Below, piece by piece: positions 1 to 8,630 of a DNA stretch of 64,000 bases. Source of the DNA: Acinetobacter sp. SFB (GTDB lineage Bacteria; Pseudomonadota; Gammaproteobacteria; Pseudomonadales; Moraxellaceae); contig NZ_LSZH01000013.1 in NCBI RefSeq assembly GCF_001647545.1, positions 280,775 to 344,774 of the forward strand. The letters run 5' to 3'. The notes below the pieces were generated by a model. That model was given only the letters and a program-made list of their open reading frames with translations, ran no database searches and was not told the DNA's origin. Within the stretch, counting starts at the first letter, position 1, and every line of letters begins with the position of its first letter. The position numbers and the translations under genes are program-made.

Positions 1-402
1 ACGATTACTGAGCCAAACCTCGCCTGGCTGAATTTTCTTTGCTTGGGGGATAACCCGAATTTCGCCGCGCAAAGGAAAGGCATCATCAATGGCTTTCACA
101 TTGACCATGACAAATTGATCATTGGTATGTGCCATCGAACTAAAGGTGATGACTTCAGATTGTTGCAGGGATAACTGGTCAGCTTTGTGTTGCCACTTTT
201 TTTCAAGCGGCTGATTGTCGCTCAGGACCAAATCCCCTGCCAGCATTTCAGCGGCCTGTAATGCCACGGCATTTTGGATTTGTTCATTACTAAACTTTAG
301 TGCCGTGGTCGCACTGATCGCCAAAGTTAGAGCAATAATCAGTAAGTAAACACCGGTGCTTTTAAAACTCTGGGTCAGTAAAGGTCGAAAGAGTGGATTC
401 AT
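1..402 (-). CDS. ABC transporter permease, FtsX/YbbP type (3' part cut by window edge)
   Basis: Only the N-terminal 134 residues are inside the window. They start MNPLFRPLLTQSFKS, followed by a hydrophobic segment (about residues 17-37) and a periplasmic-looking stretch, as in FtsX/MacB-type permeases. The start codon lies 1 bp after the TGA of the upstream ABC ATPase, so the two genes are almost certainly co-transcribed and co-translated. In relatives this permease (YbbP) pairs with the YbbA ATPase next to tesA, and its substrate is not well established. The family is inferred from the membrane segment and the neighbour; the rest of the protein cannot be checked here. Confidence 0.8.
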   Translation of the reverse strand, partial: MNPLFRPLLTQSFKSTGVYLLIIALTLAISATTALKFSNEQIQNAVALQAAEMLAGDLVLSDNQPLEKKWQHKADQLSLQQSEVITFSSMAHTNDQFVMVNVKAIDDAFPLRGEIRVIPQAKKIQPGEVWLSNR

Positions 403-403
403 T

Positions 404-1132
404 TCAGCCCTCACCGTTACGATGTTCAATCAAATGACCATCCAACAATTCGAAATGGCGCTGACATTGCTCGGCCAGTTTTGGATTATGGGTGACCAAA
501 ACTAAGGTCGTGCCAAATTCACGATTCAGCTGAAATAACAGTTGCTCAATTTCACTGGCGGTTTGTGTGTCTAGGTTACCTGTAGGCTCATCGGCGAAAA
601 TAATTTTCGGGTCGCTAATTAAAGCACGCGCAATGGCCACCCGTTGCTGCTCACCGCCCGAAAGCACTTTGGGGGTTTGTGTTGCCTGACGTTCCAAACC
701 GACTTTTTTAAGTAAGGCCAATGCCTTTTTCTCAGCAGCTGCAAAATTAAAATTATTCTGCAAGCGCAGCGGCAACATCACATTTTCCAGTGCGGTTAAA
801 TGCGGCAATAACTGGAAAGACTGAAATACAAAACCGATATATTTTAAACGTACCAGCGCACGCTGTTCTTCATTTAATTCAGCGATGGACTCTCCACACA
901 CCGCCAATTGGCCCGAGCTGGCTTGATCCAAAGTTGCCAAAATTCCAAGCAAGGTCGATTTTCCTGAACCTGAACGTCCAGTGATAGCAACTTGTTCACC
1001 TGCCTGGATTTCAAAGTTTAAATTTTCAAAAATGCACAGCTCTTTTTGTACAAGTTTTATCTTTTGTGTCAGTTGCTGGGCAGAAATAATCACTTGTGGC
1101 ATGATGGAAGAGTCGCTCCTAACTTGGTTCAT
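404..1132 (-). CDS. ybbA: ABC transporter ATP-binding protein YbbA-like
   Basis: This is a 242-residue ABC ATPase of the LolD/MacB/YbbA group. Walker A (GRSGSGKST, about residues 52-60), the signature [15 protein letters not shown] and Walker B ([12 protein letters not shown]) are all present. It would power the FtsX-type permease that follows 1 bp downstream and lies in the inner membrane. It diverges from tesA, with only 11 bp between the two start codons, the arrangement known in Enterobacteria. The first ATG has a GGGA element about 4 nt upstream. An internal ATG at codon 11 is a possible alternative start. Confidence 0.92.
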   Translation of the reverse strand: MNQVRSDSSIMPQVIISAQQLTQKIKLVQKELCIFENLNFEIQAGEQVAITGRSGSGKSTLLGILATLDQASSGQLAVCGESIAELNEEQRALVRLKYIGFVFQSFQLLPHLTALENVMLPLRLQNNFNFAAAEKKALALLKKVGLERQATQTPKVLSGGEQQRVAIARALISDPKIIFADEPTGNLDTQTASEIEQLLFQLNREFGTTLVLVTHNPKLAEQCQRHFELLDGHLIEHRNGEG

Positions 1133-1143
1133 AAAATCCCTAT

Positions 1144-1773
1144 ATGCAAAATCGCAATTTAAAAACTCGTGTATTTGCTTGTTTGGCGATGCTCAGCCTG
1201 TGTCTTGCTCCGGTCGTGGTGCGTGCTAAAACCATTATGATTGTGGGTGACAGTATTAGCGCGGGTTATGGAATTCAGGCACAGCAAGGTTGGGTGCATT
1301 TATTACAAAAAAGCCTAGAGCAACAGTATCCGAAACAACATAAAGTGGTCAATGCCAGTGTCAGTGGTGAAACCACCAGTGGTGCTTTGGCGCGGTTGCC
1401 TAAATTATTGCAAATTCATAAACCGCATGTTGTGGTGATTGAGTTAGGGGGAAATGATGGTTTACGTGGTCAATCCCCGCTATTGATTCAAAAGAATCTG
1501 GCTCATCTAATTCAACAAAGTCAAAAAGCTAAAGCCACAGTGATTGTTTTGGGAATGAAAATTCCACCGAATTACGGTACAGCCTATAGCAAGGCCTTTG
1601 AAAAAAATTACCAGATTGTCAGTCAACAGTACAAAGTCAAATTGATGCCTTTCTTTTTGGAAGGCGTTGCAGGTAAGAAAGACTTGATGCAACAGGATTT
1701 AGTTCATCCCAATGCCAAGGCACAAAGTATTTTACTGAACAATGCCTATCCCTATATAAAAGGCGCTTTATAA
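1144..1773 (+). CDS. tesA: Arylesterase / acyl-CoA thioesterase I TesA (SGNH hydrolase)
   Basis: This is a 209-residue periplasmic SGNH hydrolase. A signal peptide covers about residues 1-28. Block I GDS holds the nucleophile Ser37, block III is GGNDG, and the DxxH block near the C terminus (D185, H188) completes the triad. The family (TesA/ApeA) hydrolyses acyl esters and thioesters and has lysophospholipase activity. The gene is divergent from ybbA. Its stop codon lies inside the stem of a perfect hairpin that acts as its terminator. Length and motifs match full-length TesA. Confidence 0.93.
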   Translation: MQNRNLKTRVFACLAMLSLCLAPVVVRAKTIMIVGDSISAGYGIQAQQGWVHLLQKSLEQQYPKQHKVVNASVSGETTSGALARLPKLLQIHKPHVVVIELGGNDGLRGQSPLLIQKNLAHLIQQSQKAKATVIVLGMKIPPNYGTAYSKAFEKNYQIVSQQYKVKLMPFFLEGVAGKKDLMQQDLVHPNAKAQSILLNNAYPYIKGAL

Positions 1774-1783
1774 AGCGCCTTTT
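1758..1783. terminator. Rho-independent terminator after tesA, bidirectional
   Basis: A perfect 26-bp palindrome (AAAAGGCGC stem arms around TTTATAAA) ends in T-runs on both strands. It overlaps the last codons of tesA and also lies just past the 3' end of the convergent carbonic anhydrase gene, so it can serve both. Confidence 0.85.
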
Positions 1784-1808
1784 GTTCAGTTTGAAGCCTG
1801 ATTTAATT

Positions 1809-2423
1809 TTAAAAATCAAAGAACAAAACTTCACCTGTTTCTAGAGAGTATTCGGCACCGACAACTTTCAACTGACCTTTGGCAATCAGGCATTCTAAAA
1901 CTGCAGAACCATGACGCAACTGATTTACAGAAGCAAAGACATTAGAACGAACTGCATGTTTAGACAGTTTAGATAAATCGTTTTTTAGTTCAGTTTGCAT
2001 CAATGTTTCAACCGATGGTCGAACACGATTGACAATAGACATCAGGTTTAATGAAGGCGGATGATCGGGATTCATTAAGGTATCAATAGTCGCTTGAATA
2101 GCGCCACAATGACTATGTCCGAGTACAACCACAACAGCACAATCATAACGTTCTGCAGCAAACTCCACACTGCCTACCTGTGAAGGTGCGACCACATTCC
2201 CTGCAACACGGATTACAAATAAATCACCTAGCCCCTGATCAAATACCATTTCCGCAGGAACACGAGAATCGGAGCAACCCAAGACGATGGCAAAGGGATT
2301 TTGATTTCCTGCCATTTCCGCCCTTTGCTGATGTGAAAGTTGTTTGGGGTGTGTCGTTTCCCCGGATACAAAACGCTGGTTCCCTTTTTTTAAACGATCT
2401 AAAGCTTCTTCTGCTGTTAGCAT
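1809..2423 (-). CDS. Beta-class carbonic anhydrase
   Basis: This is a 204-residue cytoplasmic zinc enzyme that interconverts CO2 and bicarbonate. The beta-class zinc ligands and catalytic dyad are visible: CSDSR (C50, D52, R54) and GHSHCGA (H103, C106). There is no signal peptide, so it probably supplies bicarbonate for carboxylation reactions. It is transcribed alone, convergent with tesA. Length is typical for the short bacterial beta class. The best start is the ATG of MLTAEEAL, which matches the usual N-terminal helix. Confidence 0.93.
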   Translation of the reverse strand: MLTAEEALDRLKKGNQRFVSGETTHPKQLSHQQRAEMAGNQNPFAIVLGCSDSRVPAEMVFDQGLGDLFVIRVAGNVVAPSQVGSVEFAAERYDCAVVVVLGHSHCGAIQATIDTLMNPDHPPSLNLMSIVNRVRPSVETLMQTELKNDLSKLSKHAVRSNVFASVNQLRHGSAVLECLIAKGQLKVVGAEYSLETGEVLFFDF

Positions 2424-2733
2424 GCTGGTCTTCCAATGTTTGAAGTTGTAATATTTTAATGCGATGAAATTGGAATGTCACTTGCAAAAAACATAGCTGT
2501 TTATTTTATAACTAAGTTACAAAATATTTTATTTCGCGGATAAATTTGACCGAGTGCACGTTTTTAGCACTTCTCGCAACAGACTTCAACAAACAATTCA
2601 GTGACATTTCCACAATAATATTTACAATAAACTACAGACATTTTAAAAAAAATTAAATGCAGTCTAATTCAGATGATTTTTATAGTGTTGCTTATAAAAA
2701 ATTATCGTCATGAATACATTAGGATGATGATCA
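2424..2733. other. Divergent intergenic region, AT-rich, no gene seen
   Basis: About 310 bp separate the carbonic anhydrase and lipase-like genes and must hold both promoters. It is strongly AT-rich, with several TATAAT-like hexamers around 2680-2700. I see no coding potential, no RNA fold and no clear operator. Confidence 0.5.
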
Positions 2734-3765
2734 ATGACATTGCTTCACTCGATTTTATCCCGCAGTTTGCAGATGGCATGCCTAGCTATTTCAATCAGTG
2801 TGCCGATCTTTTCTCATGCAACTATAAATAAAAAAATCTATGTTGCCCAACCTTCATTCGAAAATTATTTAGCCAAAGAGCGTAGTGCAGCCGGACTACG
2901 CAGTAAAACCATTAAAATTGATGATATCACCTGGAGCTACAGTGAAAGTGGCGCGAGCAATAAACCTGCCGTATTGCTCCTTCATGGCTTGGCTGGAAAT
3001 CGTGATAACTGGAATGGGGTGGCACATTTTTTAACACCTTATTACCACGTGATTATTCCCGACCTTCCGGGCAATGGCGAAACCAAAGTTGCGGATGATT
3101 TTGATCTGTCGGTTCCCAATGTCACACAGCGCCTGCGCCGTTTTGCTGAAGCCATTGACGTGGAAGACAAACTGAATGTTGCTGGACACTCGTTAGGCGG
3201 CTCCATCGCCACGGTTTATGCATCACAATATCCATTTGATACGCAAAGTCTGTTTCTACTCAATAGCGTAGGGGTTTACAAACAGGCCAATACTGCCTAT
3301 ACCCAAAACCCTTATTTTTTAAAGCATCTGATTGTGTCTAAACCGGGCGATCTGGACGATGTCATGGCTCAAGTCATGCAAAACCCACCGGACTTACCTA
3401 TTTATTTTAAAAAAGCACAAGAAAAACTGCTGATTTCTCAGTCCGTACAAACTCGCAAAATGATTGACCAATTGATTACGCTGAGCCGTATTTATACCCC
3501 TGAATCTTTTGCCCGAATGACGCAAACCATTGAAGCACCCACACTCATCCTGTGGGGCAAGCAAGATAAAATTATTAATGTCGAAGCCGCAAATGAATTA
3601 CAATCTTTATTAAAGCGTGCCGAAACCCCGGTTATTTTAAATAATGTCGGGCACATGCCTATTTTAGAAGCAGAACAACAAGTGGCGAACTACTATTTGC
3701 CTTTTCTCGCAAAAACCCAAAAGTTAAAAAACCCACTTACTGATAAACTTATCCCATTAAATTAG
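2734..3765 (+). CDS. Secreted alpha/beta-hydrolase (lipase/esterase-like)
   Basis: This is a 343-residue alpha/beta-hydrolase with an N-terminal signal peptide (about residues 1-29, cleavage near SHA-T). The oxyanion segment LLHGLAGNRDNW (about 82-93), the nucleophile elbow GHSLGGS (Ser153), a late Asp (WGKQDK, about 285) and the catalytic His (VGHMP, about 312) form a complete triad. It probably acts on esters or lipids in the periplasm or outside the cell; the substrate is not readable. The next gene starts 15 bp downstream on the same strand, so the pair is probably an operon and the partner may help this hydrolase. Confidence 0.85.
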   Translation: MTLLHSILSRSLQMACLAISISVPIFSHATINKKIYVAQPSFENYLAKERSAAGLRSKTIKIDDITWSYSESGASNKPAVLLLHGLAGNRDNWNGVAHFLTPYYHVIIPDLPGNGETKVADDFDLSVPNVTQRLRRFAEAIDVEDKLNVAGHSLGGSIATVYASQYPFDTQSLFLLNSVGVYKQANTAYTQNPYFLKHLIVSKPGDLDDVMAQVMQNPPDLPIYFKKAQEKLLISQSVQTRKMIDQLITLSRIYTPESFARMTQTIEAPTLILWGKQDKIINVEAANELQSLLKRAETPVILNNVGHMPILEAEQQVANYYLPFLAKTQKLKNPLTDKLIPLN

Positions 3766-3779
3766 CTTGCAGAGACAGT

Positions 3780-4787
3780 ATGCCGAAACACCCGATGATT
3801 GAGCAATTGATTGAAGCTCATCTTGACTTTTTAGAGCAAGAGTTTTCACATACTGCCACTATTCAAAGCGAATTTTTAAATTTTTATCAGTGGTTTAGAA
3901 AACAAACCTTGCAGGATATCTGGTCATTTGAGCAAATCAATGCACTCTTGCAGAAGCAGGTTTTAGCTACACCTGCGAGTACTTTTTTAATTGAGCAAAT
4001 TACCGAACATCTTCGTTTTGCCTTAATTCATCCTGCCAATGAAAGCACTCAAATTGCGGATGTGATTCCGGTATTGACTGTCGATAAAATTGCCCAATAT
4101 GTCGCGAGTAAAAGTGCACATCGTCAGCGCCTGATCAAAACAGTAGTCAACAGCCCTGCTTTTTCAGCCATGATAACGCAATTAATTCAACATTCCATTC
4201 AGGATTATTTGGATAATTCGGTCATGGCAAGACGTGTCCCCGGTGTATCGCGTTTTATGAAAATGGGCAAATCGGTTTTAGAAACCGTAACTGACTCAAA
4301 TCTGGATGAGACCATTGGTCATTATCTGCAAAAGAATATTTTAAAACTCAGCCAAATGAGTGAGCATGTTTTAAATCAACATTTTGATGATGAGAAGCTG
4401 TACCACTTTCAGGCGAATCTTTGGCATAAAATTAAAGATATGCCTTTAACGGTTTTGAAGAATTATATTGAAGTTCAAGACCTGCCGAATACGGTGGGCT
4501 TAGGACATGAAATTTGGAATCAGCTGCGCCAGACAGAATACCTAAAACAACAAGTTCATGATGGAGTTTATGCGTGGTATTCACGAAATCAGCAGCGTAG
4601 TTTTGACCTGTTACTACGTGACTTGAATATTGATGAAACTTTAATTCAACATGAACTACAGCACTTGTTAGCACCAGTGATTCAAAAGCTAGTTTCATCA
4701 GAATACTTAAGAGAACGTGCAAGAACATATTTAGAAAAGTTTTATTATGCAGAAACCGCACAGAAAATTTTAAATATTCAGCCATAA
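3780..4787 (+). CDS. Conserved hypothetical protein (335 aa), downstream of the lipase-like gene
   Basis: I do not recognise a characterised family. The protein is soluble and mostly helical in appearance, with no signal peptide, no membrane segment and no catalytic motif. It is rich in Gln, Leu and His, with several amphipathic stretches. The start ATG lies 15 bp after the lipase-like stop, so co-expression is likely. A role helping the hydrolase is possible, but the lack of a signal peptide argues against a periplasmic chaperone. It ends directly at a strong terminator hairpin. Confidence 0.75.
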   Translation: MPKHPMIEQLIEAHLDFLEQEFSHTATIQSEFLNFYQWFRKQTLQDIWSFEQINALLQKQVLATPASTFLIEQITEHLRFALIHPANESTQIADVIPVLTVDKIAQYVASKSAHRQRLIKTVVNSPAFSAMITQLIQHSIQDYLDNSVMARRVPGVSRFMKMGKSVLETVTDSNLDETIGHYLQKNILKLSQMSEHVLNQHFDDEKLYHFQANLWHKIKDMPLTVLKNYIEVQDLPNTVGLGHEIWNQLRQTEYLKQQVHDGVYAWYSRNQQRSFDLLLRDLNIDETLIQHELQHLLAPVIQKLVSSEYLRERARTYLEKFYYAETAQKILNIQP

Positions 4788-4817
4788 AGAAAAAGCCGCT
4801 TGAAGCGGCTTTTTCTT
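4788..4817. terminator. Bidirectional terminator between convergent genes
   Basis: Stem AGAAAAAGCCGCT / AGCGGCTTTTTCT with a 3-nt loop and T-runs on both strands. It sits between the 335-residue orphan and the TonB receptor gene and probably ends transcription from both sides. Confidence 0.88.
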
Positions 4818-4828
4818 TATTCCATTTA

Positions 4829-6883
4829 TTAGAAATTGGCCACAAAACTGATGCCATAACGACGGCCATCTAAAACCTGATCGCCATCGGCATCTTCTGC
4901 TTTTTCATCCAGAATATTATAAACGCCAAATTTACCTTTTAAGCTCGGGGTAAACTGGTAGTTAAAGCCTACATCTAGAAATTGATATGCTGGTGTCGGA
5001 TCGGACATGGTTGCACGACCTAAATAAGAAGAGGTTTCACTACGATAATGTAAGCGAGTCCAGACATCTAAAGCATCATTGATGTTGTAATCTACAGTCG
5101 CATTCAACATATGCTTCGGTATTTGGTTTAATGGCTGACCTTTTAACTCCCCTGATTTTTGCTCAGTTTCGGTATAGGTATAGTTGGTATTTAGATTTAC
5201 CCCTTCAGCAAGTTCGGTGTCAAATGAAGCCTCTACACCTCGCATGGTTGCTTCATCCACATTAATGCGTGAACTGATAAAGTTCCACAAGCGGAGATTT
5301 CCCGTGGCTGCATCAATGCGACCAAAGGGGTCTGCACAGGTCCATGTTGCCGAATTACTGTTGCTTCCATTTGGTGATGAGCAATCGCGTATTTCTGTAA
5401 TTTTATCTTTATATTCAGTATAAAAGGCAGTTAAAGTGGCTTTAGACTTGTCGCCCTGCCATGCAGTGCCAAGTTCATAGCTCAACGATTTTTCCGGTTT
5501 TAAATTATCATTGCCCATAATAAAGGCACTGCCTTTACCGGTCACCGAATGTACATCACCTGACGACTGTCTTAAATCGGGTTGTTTGTAACCGGTAGAT
5601 ACCCCACCCTTAAAGGTCCATGCATCTGTCGGGTTATATACCCCATACAAACGGGGCGAGAAGTTACCATCGTAATTTTCATCGTGATCGTAACGCAAAC
5701 CCGTGGTTAAGTTAAAAGTATCGGTAATAGACCAGGTATCCTCTGCGAAAACTGCAAATGCCCAACGCTCTAATTCAGTCACAGGCATTTCTAAATTTTG
5801 ATTGGTTGCTTTATCAACCAATGACTCGTTTTTAAAATATAGACCCGAAATTAAATTGTGATTACTCAACTGCCAATTCCACTGTGTATTGGCAAGCCAG
5901 GTTTCAAGCTCAATTCCGCTTAAACCGGAAGTGGTATTTTCACGATCCGGATTTTTTGATTTTTCATATTGAATATAAGAACTGCTGTTCAACACATCGC
6001 TATATCGACCATTATGCGTTAAACCCAAGACTTCACGATAATTTCGACCATATGAATCTGCTCCCGTACTGAGAATGGTTTGACCCGCAGTAGATTCAGA
6101 TTCCTGTTTTGTGAAATTTGCATCAAATTCCAGGTCATGATTATCATTGATTAAATAAGTCAGTCGAGAACTTAAACTTTCCACTTCCGTACCACGAAAG
6201 CCGCCTATATAGCTGTCTTCTTCGCGTTTTTGCTTATTTACCCCAAGCTGCATGCCCAGTTTATTTTCAATTAAAGGCCCGGTTAGATAGACCGATGCAT
6301 TTTTGATATCGCCAGAATGATTTGAATCCTGTAAAACTGTTCCCAGCTCAGCTGTTCCCGACCATTCATCACTGACTTTTTTGGTAATAATATTGATGAC
6401 ACCTCCCATCGCATCACTGCCATATAAAGTAGATGCAGGTCCCCGAATCACTTCAATACGTTCAATCGATGCAATAGGCGGCAAGATATTTTTTTCAAAG
6501 CCACTGTCATCGCCATTTGGATTGACGTCTTTAGAATATTGACGTTTACCATTGACCAAAAATAATGTGTAACTTGAACTCATCCCCCGAATACTGACCG
6601 TTTGTGCAGAACCAGCTCCTGAAATCACCACACCCGGCGTATTTCTGAGTACGTCAGTAATATCATTATATTGTCTTGCTTCTAGTTCTTCCTTTGTAAT
6701 CACTGTCATTGATGCTGGAGCTTTGCTTACATCCTGTTCGTAGCCTGCCGCTGTAACCACGATTGTTTCTAACTTGACCGGAGTAGAGCCAGAAGATGTG
6801 TTTTGATCAGCTGCAAATGTAACTGAAGCGAGAACAGATAAAATTGAAAGTGAGAGTGCAGATCGAACAATACGCTTGGTCAT
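4829..6883 (-). CDS. TonB-dependent outer-membrane siderophore receptor
   Basis: This is a 684-residue receptor of the FepA/CirA class. It has a signal peptide (about 1-24), a TonB-box-like segment (LETIVVTA), a plug domain with GVVISGAG, VSIRGM and IEVIRGPASTLYGSDAMGG, then a long beta-barrel ending in phenylalanine (SFVANF). The family imports ferric siderophores or related metal chelates across the outer membrane using TonB energy. The ligand cannot be read from sequence; catecholate-type is plausible given similarity to FepA/CirA. A Fur-box-like site about 90 bp upstream fits iron repression. No other transport genes adjoin it. Confidence 0.92.
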   Translation of the reverse strand: MTKRIVRSALSLSILSVLASVTFAADQNTSSGSTPVKLETIVVTAAGYEQDVSKAPASMTVITKEELEARQYNDITDVLRNTPGVVISGAGSAQTVSIRGMSSSYTLFLVNGKRQYSKDVNPNGDDSGFEKNILPPIASIERIEVIRGPASTLYGSDAMGGVINIITKKVSDEWSGTAELGTVLQDSNHSGDIKNASVYLTGPLIENKLGMQLGVNKQKREEDSYIGGFRGTEVESLSSRLTYLINDNHDLEFDANFTKQESESTAGQTILSTGADSYGRNYREVLGLTHNGRYSDVLNSSSYIQYEKSKNPDRENTTSGLSGIELETWLANTQWNWQLSNHNLISGLYFKNESLVDKATNQNLEMPVTELERWAFAVFAEDTWSITDTFNLTTGLRYDHDENYDGNFSPRLYGVYNPTDAWTFKGGVSTGYKQPDLRQSSGDVHSVTGKGSAFIMGNDNLKPEKSLSYELGTAWQGDKSKATLTAFYTEYKDKITEIRDCSSPNGSNSNSATWTCADPFGRIDAATGNLRLWNFISSRINVDEATMRGVEASFDTELAEGVNLNTNYTYTETEQKSGELKGQPLNQIPKHMLNATVDYNINDALDVWTRLHYRSETSSYLGRATMSDPTPAYQFLDVGFNYQFTPSLKGKFGVYNILDEKAEDADGDQVLDGRRYGISFVANF

Positions 6884-6969
6884 TCAAGTTTCCCCAAGTG
6901 GCAAAATAATGGATAAGTAATGCAATTTTCGTTGCACAGTGTAACAAAAAAATACCTAAATGCAATTAA

Positions 6970-6990
6970 TTATAATAATCATTCTCATTT
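6970..6990 (-). promoter_or_regulatory. Fur-box-like operator upstream of the TonB receptor
   Basis: The core AATAATCATTCTCATT (6974-6989) matches the classical Fur box repeat GATAATCATTATCATT at 14 of 16 positions. It lies about 90 bp before the receptor start codon, a normal promoter position. Iron-dependent repression is inferred. Confidence 0.75.
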
Positions 6991-7056
6991 ATTTCTAATT
7001 TTCAGGCAAAAAAAATAGCCTCGAATATTGAGGCTACTTTATTTAATTATCTGGAC

Positions 7057-7695
7057 TTATTTAAAATAAGCGCCTTCGGTATTGCTGTGGTCAGTTTGGT
7101 CAACGACACGTGATAACTCTGGAACATGTTGTTTTAAAGTAGTTTCAACACCTTGTTTCAAGGTCAAGTCAATTGATGAACAACCTTGGCAACCGCCACC
7201 AAATTTCAATACAGCAGTCAGGCCATGTTCTTCATCTTCAATAATTTCAACCAAAGCGCAGTTACCGCCATGTCCTGCAAGACCCGGGTTAATTTCAGAT
7301 TGCAATACATACGTAATACGCTCTTCAATTGAAGCATCCGCGCCTACGCGTGGCACTTTGGAGTTCGGTGCACGGAAAGTCAATTGACCACCAAAACGGT
7401 CTTTATTGTAATCAATTACCGCATCCAACAAATATGGAATTGATGGCGCATCAATATATGCAGCAAAGTTTGGATAATCTTGTTTATAGTCTGTAGGAAT
7501 CACTTCTTCAGGTGCACTATATGCCATACAACATTCAGCACGAGGCGTACCTGCATTTTCCACAAAAATACGTACAGCAATGCCCGGAGTATTTTGTTTA
7601 TCAAGTAAATCAAACAAATACTCTTGTGCCGTTGGCGTAATCAATAAATTTGGAATTTCTTCTGCAACTGCAGCGCTGATGTTATCAGTCGACAT
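7057..7695 (-). CDS. nfuA: Fe-S biogenesis protein NfuA
   Basis: This protein of about 212 residues has an N-terminal degenerate A-type (HesB-like) domain and a C-terminal NifU domain carrying the cluster-binding GGGCQGCSS (CxxC). NfuA carries [4Fe-4S] clusters to target apoproteins, especially under oxidative or iron stress. An upstream ATG two codons earlier (to 7701) sits only about 3 nt after GAGGA, whereas the ATG of MSTDN has about 9 nt spacing, so I prefer the latter. The adjacent iron-uptake gene fits a shared iron theme, but no Fur site precedes nfuA itself. Confidence 0.93.
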   Translation of the reverse strand: MSTDNISAAVAEEIPNLLITPTAQEYLFDLLDKQNTPGIAVRIFVENAGTPRAECCMAYSAPEEVIPTDYKQDYPNFAAYIDAPSIPYLLDAVIDYNKDRFGGQLTFRAPNSKVPRVGADASIEERITYVLQSEINPGLAGHGGNCALVEIIEDEEHGLTAVLKFGGGCQGCSSIDLTLKQGVETTLKQHVPELSRVVDQTDHSNTEGAYFK

Positions 7696-7839
7696 AATCA
7701 TATTTCCTCAAGCTGAAGTTATCATTTTAACTGAAGATGTGGGGTAATAAAAAAAAATCAACTAAAATTGTCGGAATTATTATAAAAGTTCATCTTAACA
7801 CTTCATTTAATGGCATTATTGGTTATAAATATTTAAAAG

Positions 7840-8472
7840 TTGAACTTTCACTTTATGCTAGATCTACCTTTTAACCATACTGTTTGCCTGATTCTGATTA
7901 CAGTGGCTGTCTCACTGATTGCATTTTCAAATCAGAAGGTCATGAATCGTCTTATTTTTTGGCCCCCTGCAATGCAGCGTGGACAATATGACCGCTTTAT
8001 TACCCATGGTTTCGTCCATGCCGATGGCGGACATCTGATCTTCAACATGATTACACTATTCTTTTTTGGGAGTGTGATTGAAAGTTTTTACCGACAGTAT
8101 TTTTTTGATCTGGGCTTTGTCTTGTTCTACTTAGGCGGCTTGATTGTTGCCATTATTCCCAGTTATCTCAAGCATAAAAATGATCACCAATGGGCAAGTT
8201 TAGGCGCTTCTGGTGCAGTTTCGGCAGTCTTGTTTGCTTATATTCTATTTGAACCGTGGAAACTGATTTTTGTTTTCTTTATTCCTGTACCGGCAATTAT
8301 TTTTGCCATTTTATATGTCGCTTACAGTATCTGGTCAGGCAAGCGTGGCAATTCCCACATCAACCATAGTGCGCACCTTTGGGGAGCCGCATACGGCGTG
8401 CTCATGACCATCATTCTTGAACCACGTGTTATGCCACACTTTTTAAATAAGCTGATGCAATTACCTTTCTAA
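7840..8472 (+). CDS. Rhomboid-family intramembrane serine protease
   Basis: This is a 210-residue polytopic membrane protein with about six hydrophobic segments. Rhomboid signatures are present: the GASGAVSA catalytic serine loop (about residues 127-134), HSAHLWGAAYG with the catalytic His in the last helix, and an N-terminal HADGGHLIFNM segment matching the family's HxxxxHxxxN region. It would cleave substrates within the inner membrane; the substrate is unknown. Translation could start at TTG (7840) or at ATG (7855). It is followed by a clear terminator. Confidence 0.87.
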   Translation: MNFHFMLDLPFNHTVCLILITVAVSLIAFSNQKVMNRLIFWPPAMQRGQYDRFITHGFVHADGGHLIFNMITLFFFGSVIESFYRQYFFDLGFVLFYLGGLIVAIIPSYLKHKNDHQWASLGASGAVSAVLFAYILFEPWKLIFVFFIPVPAIIFAILYVAYSIWSGKRGNSHINHSAHLWGAAYGVLMTIILEPRVMPHFLNKLMQLPF

Positions 8473-8500
8473 AGCTTATTGTTGAATGAGTCATATGCCA

Positions 8501-8529
8501 AGATGCTGAATTTTCAGCATCTTTTTTTA
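8501..8529 (+). terminator. Terminator after the rhomboid gene
   Basis: Hairpin AGATGCTGAA-TTTTCAGCATCT followed by seven T residues, 28 bp after the rhomboid stop. Confidence 0.85.
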
Positions 8530-8555
8530 TGATAAAAGTAAAATAATTCTTATTT

Positions 8556-8574
8556 GTTAATGATTATCATTTTA
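8556..8574 (+). promoter_or_regulatory. Fur-box-like operator upstream of the siderophore-binding protein
   Basis: GTTAATGATTATCATTTTA closely matches the 19-bp Fur consensus GATAATGATTATCATTATC. It is about 57 bp upstream of the ATG at 8631, consistent with overlap of the promoter. Regulation by Fur is inferred. Confidence 0.8.
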
Positions 8575-8630
8575 AATAATTAAATTCTTTGTTACCCTGC
8601 TGCCTAAATTTAAGCGAAGACTACTTGCGA

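Noticed and set aside
4432..4869. Open frame opposite the 335-residue orphan and its terminator
   Set aside because: It spans a terminator hairpin and is antisense to a better coding frame.
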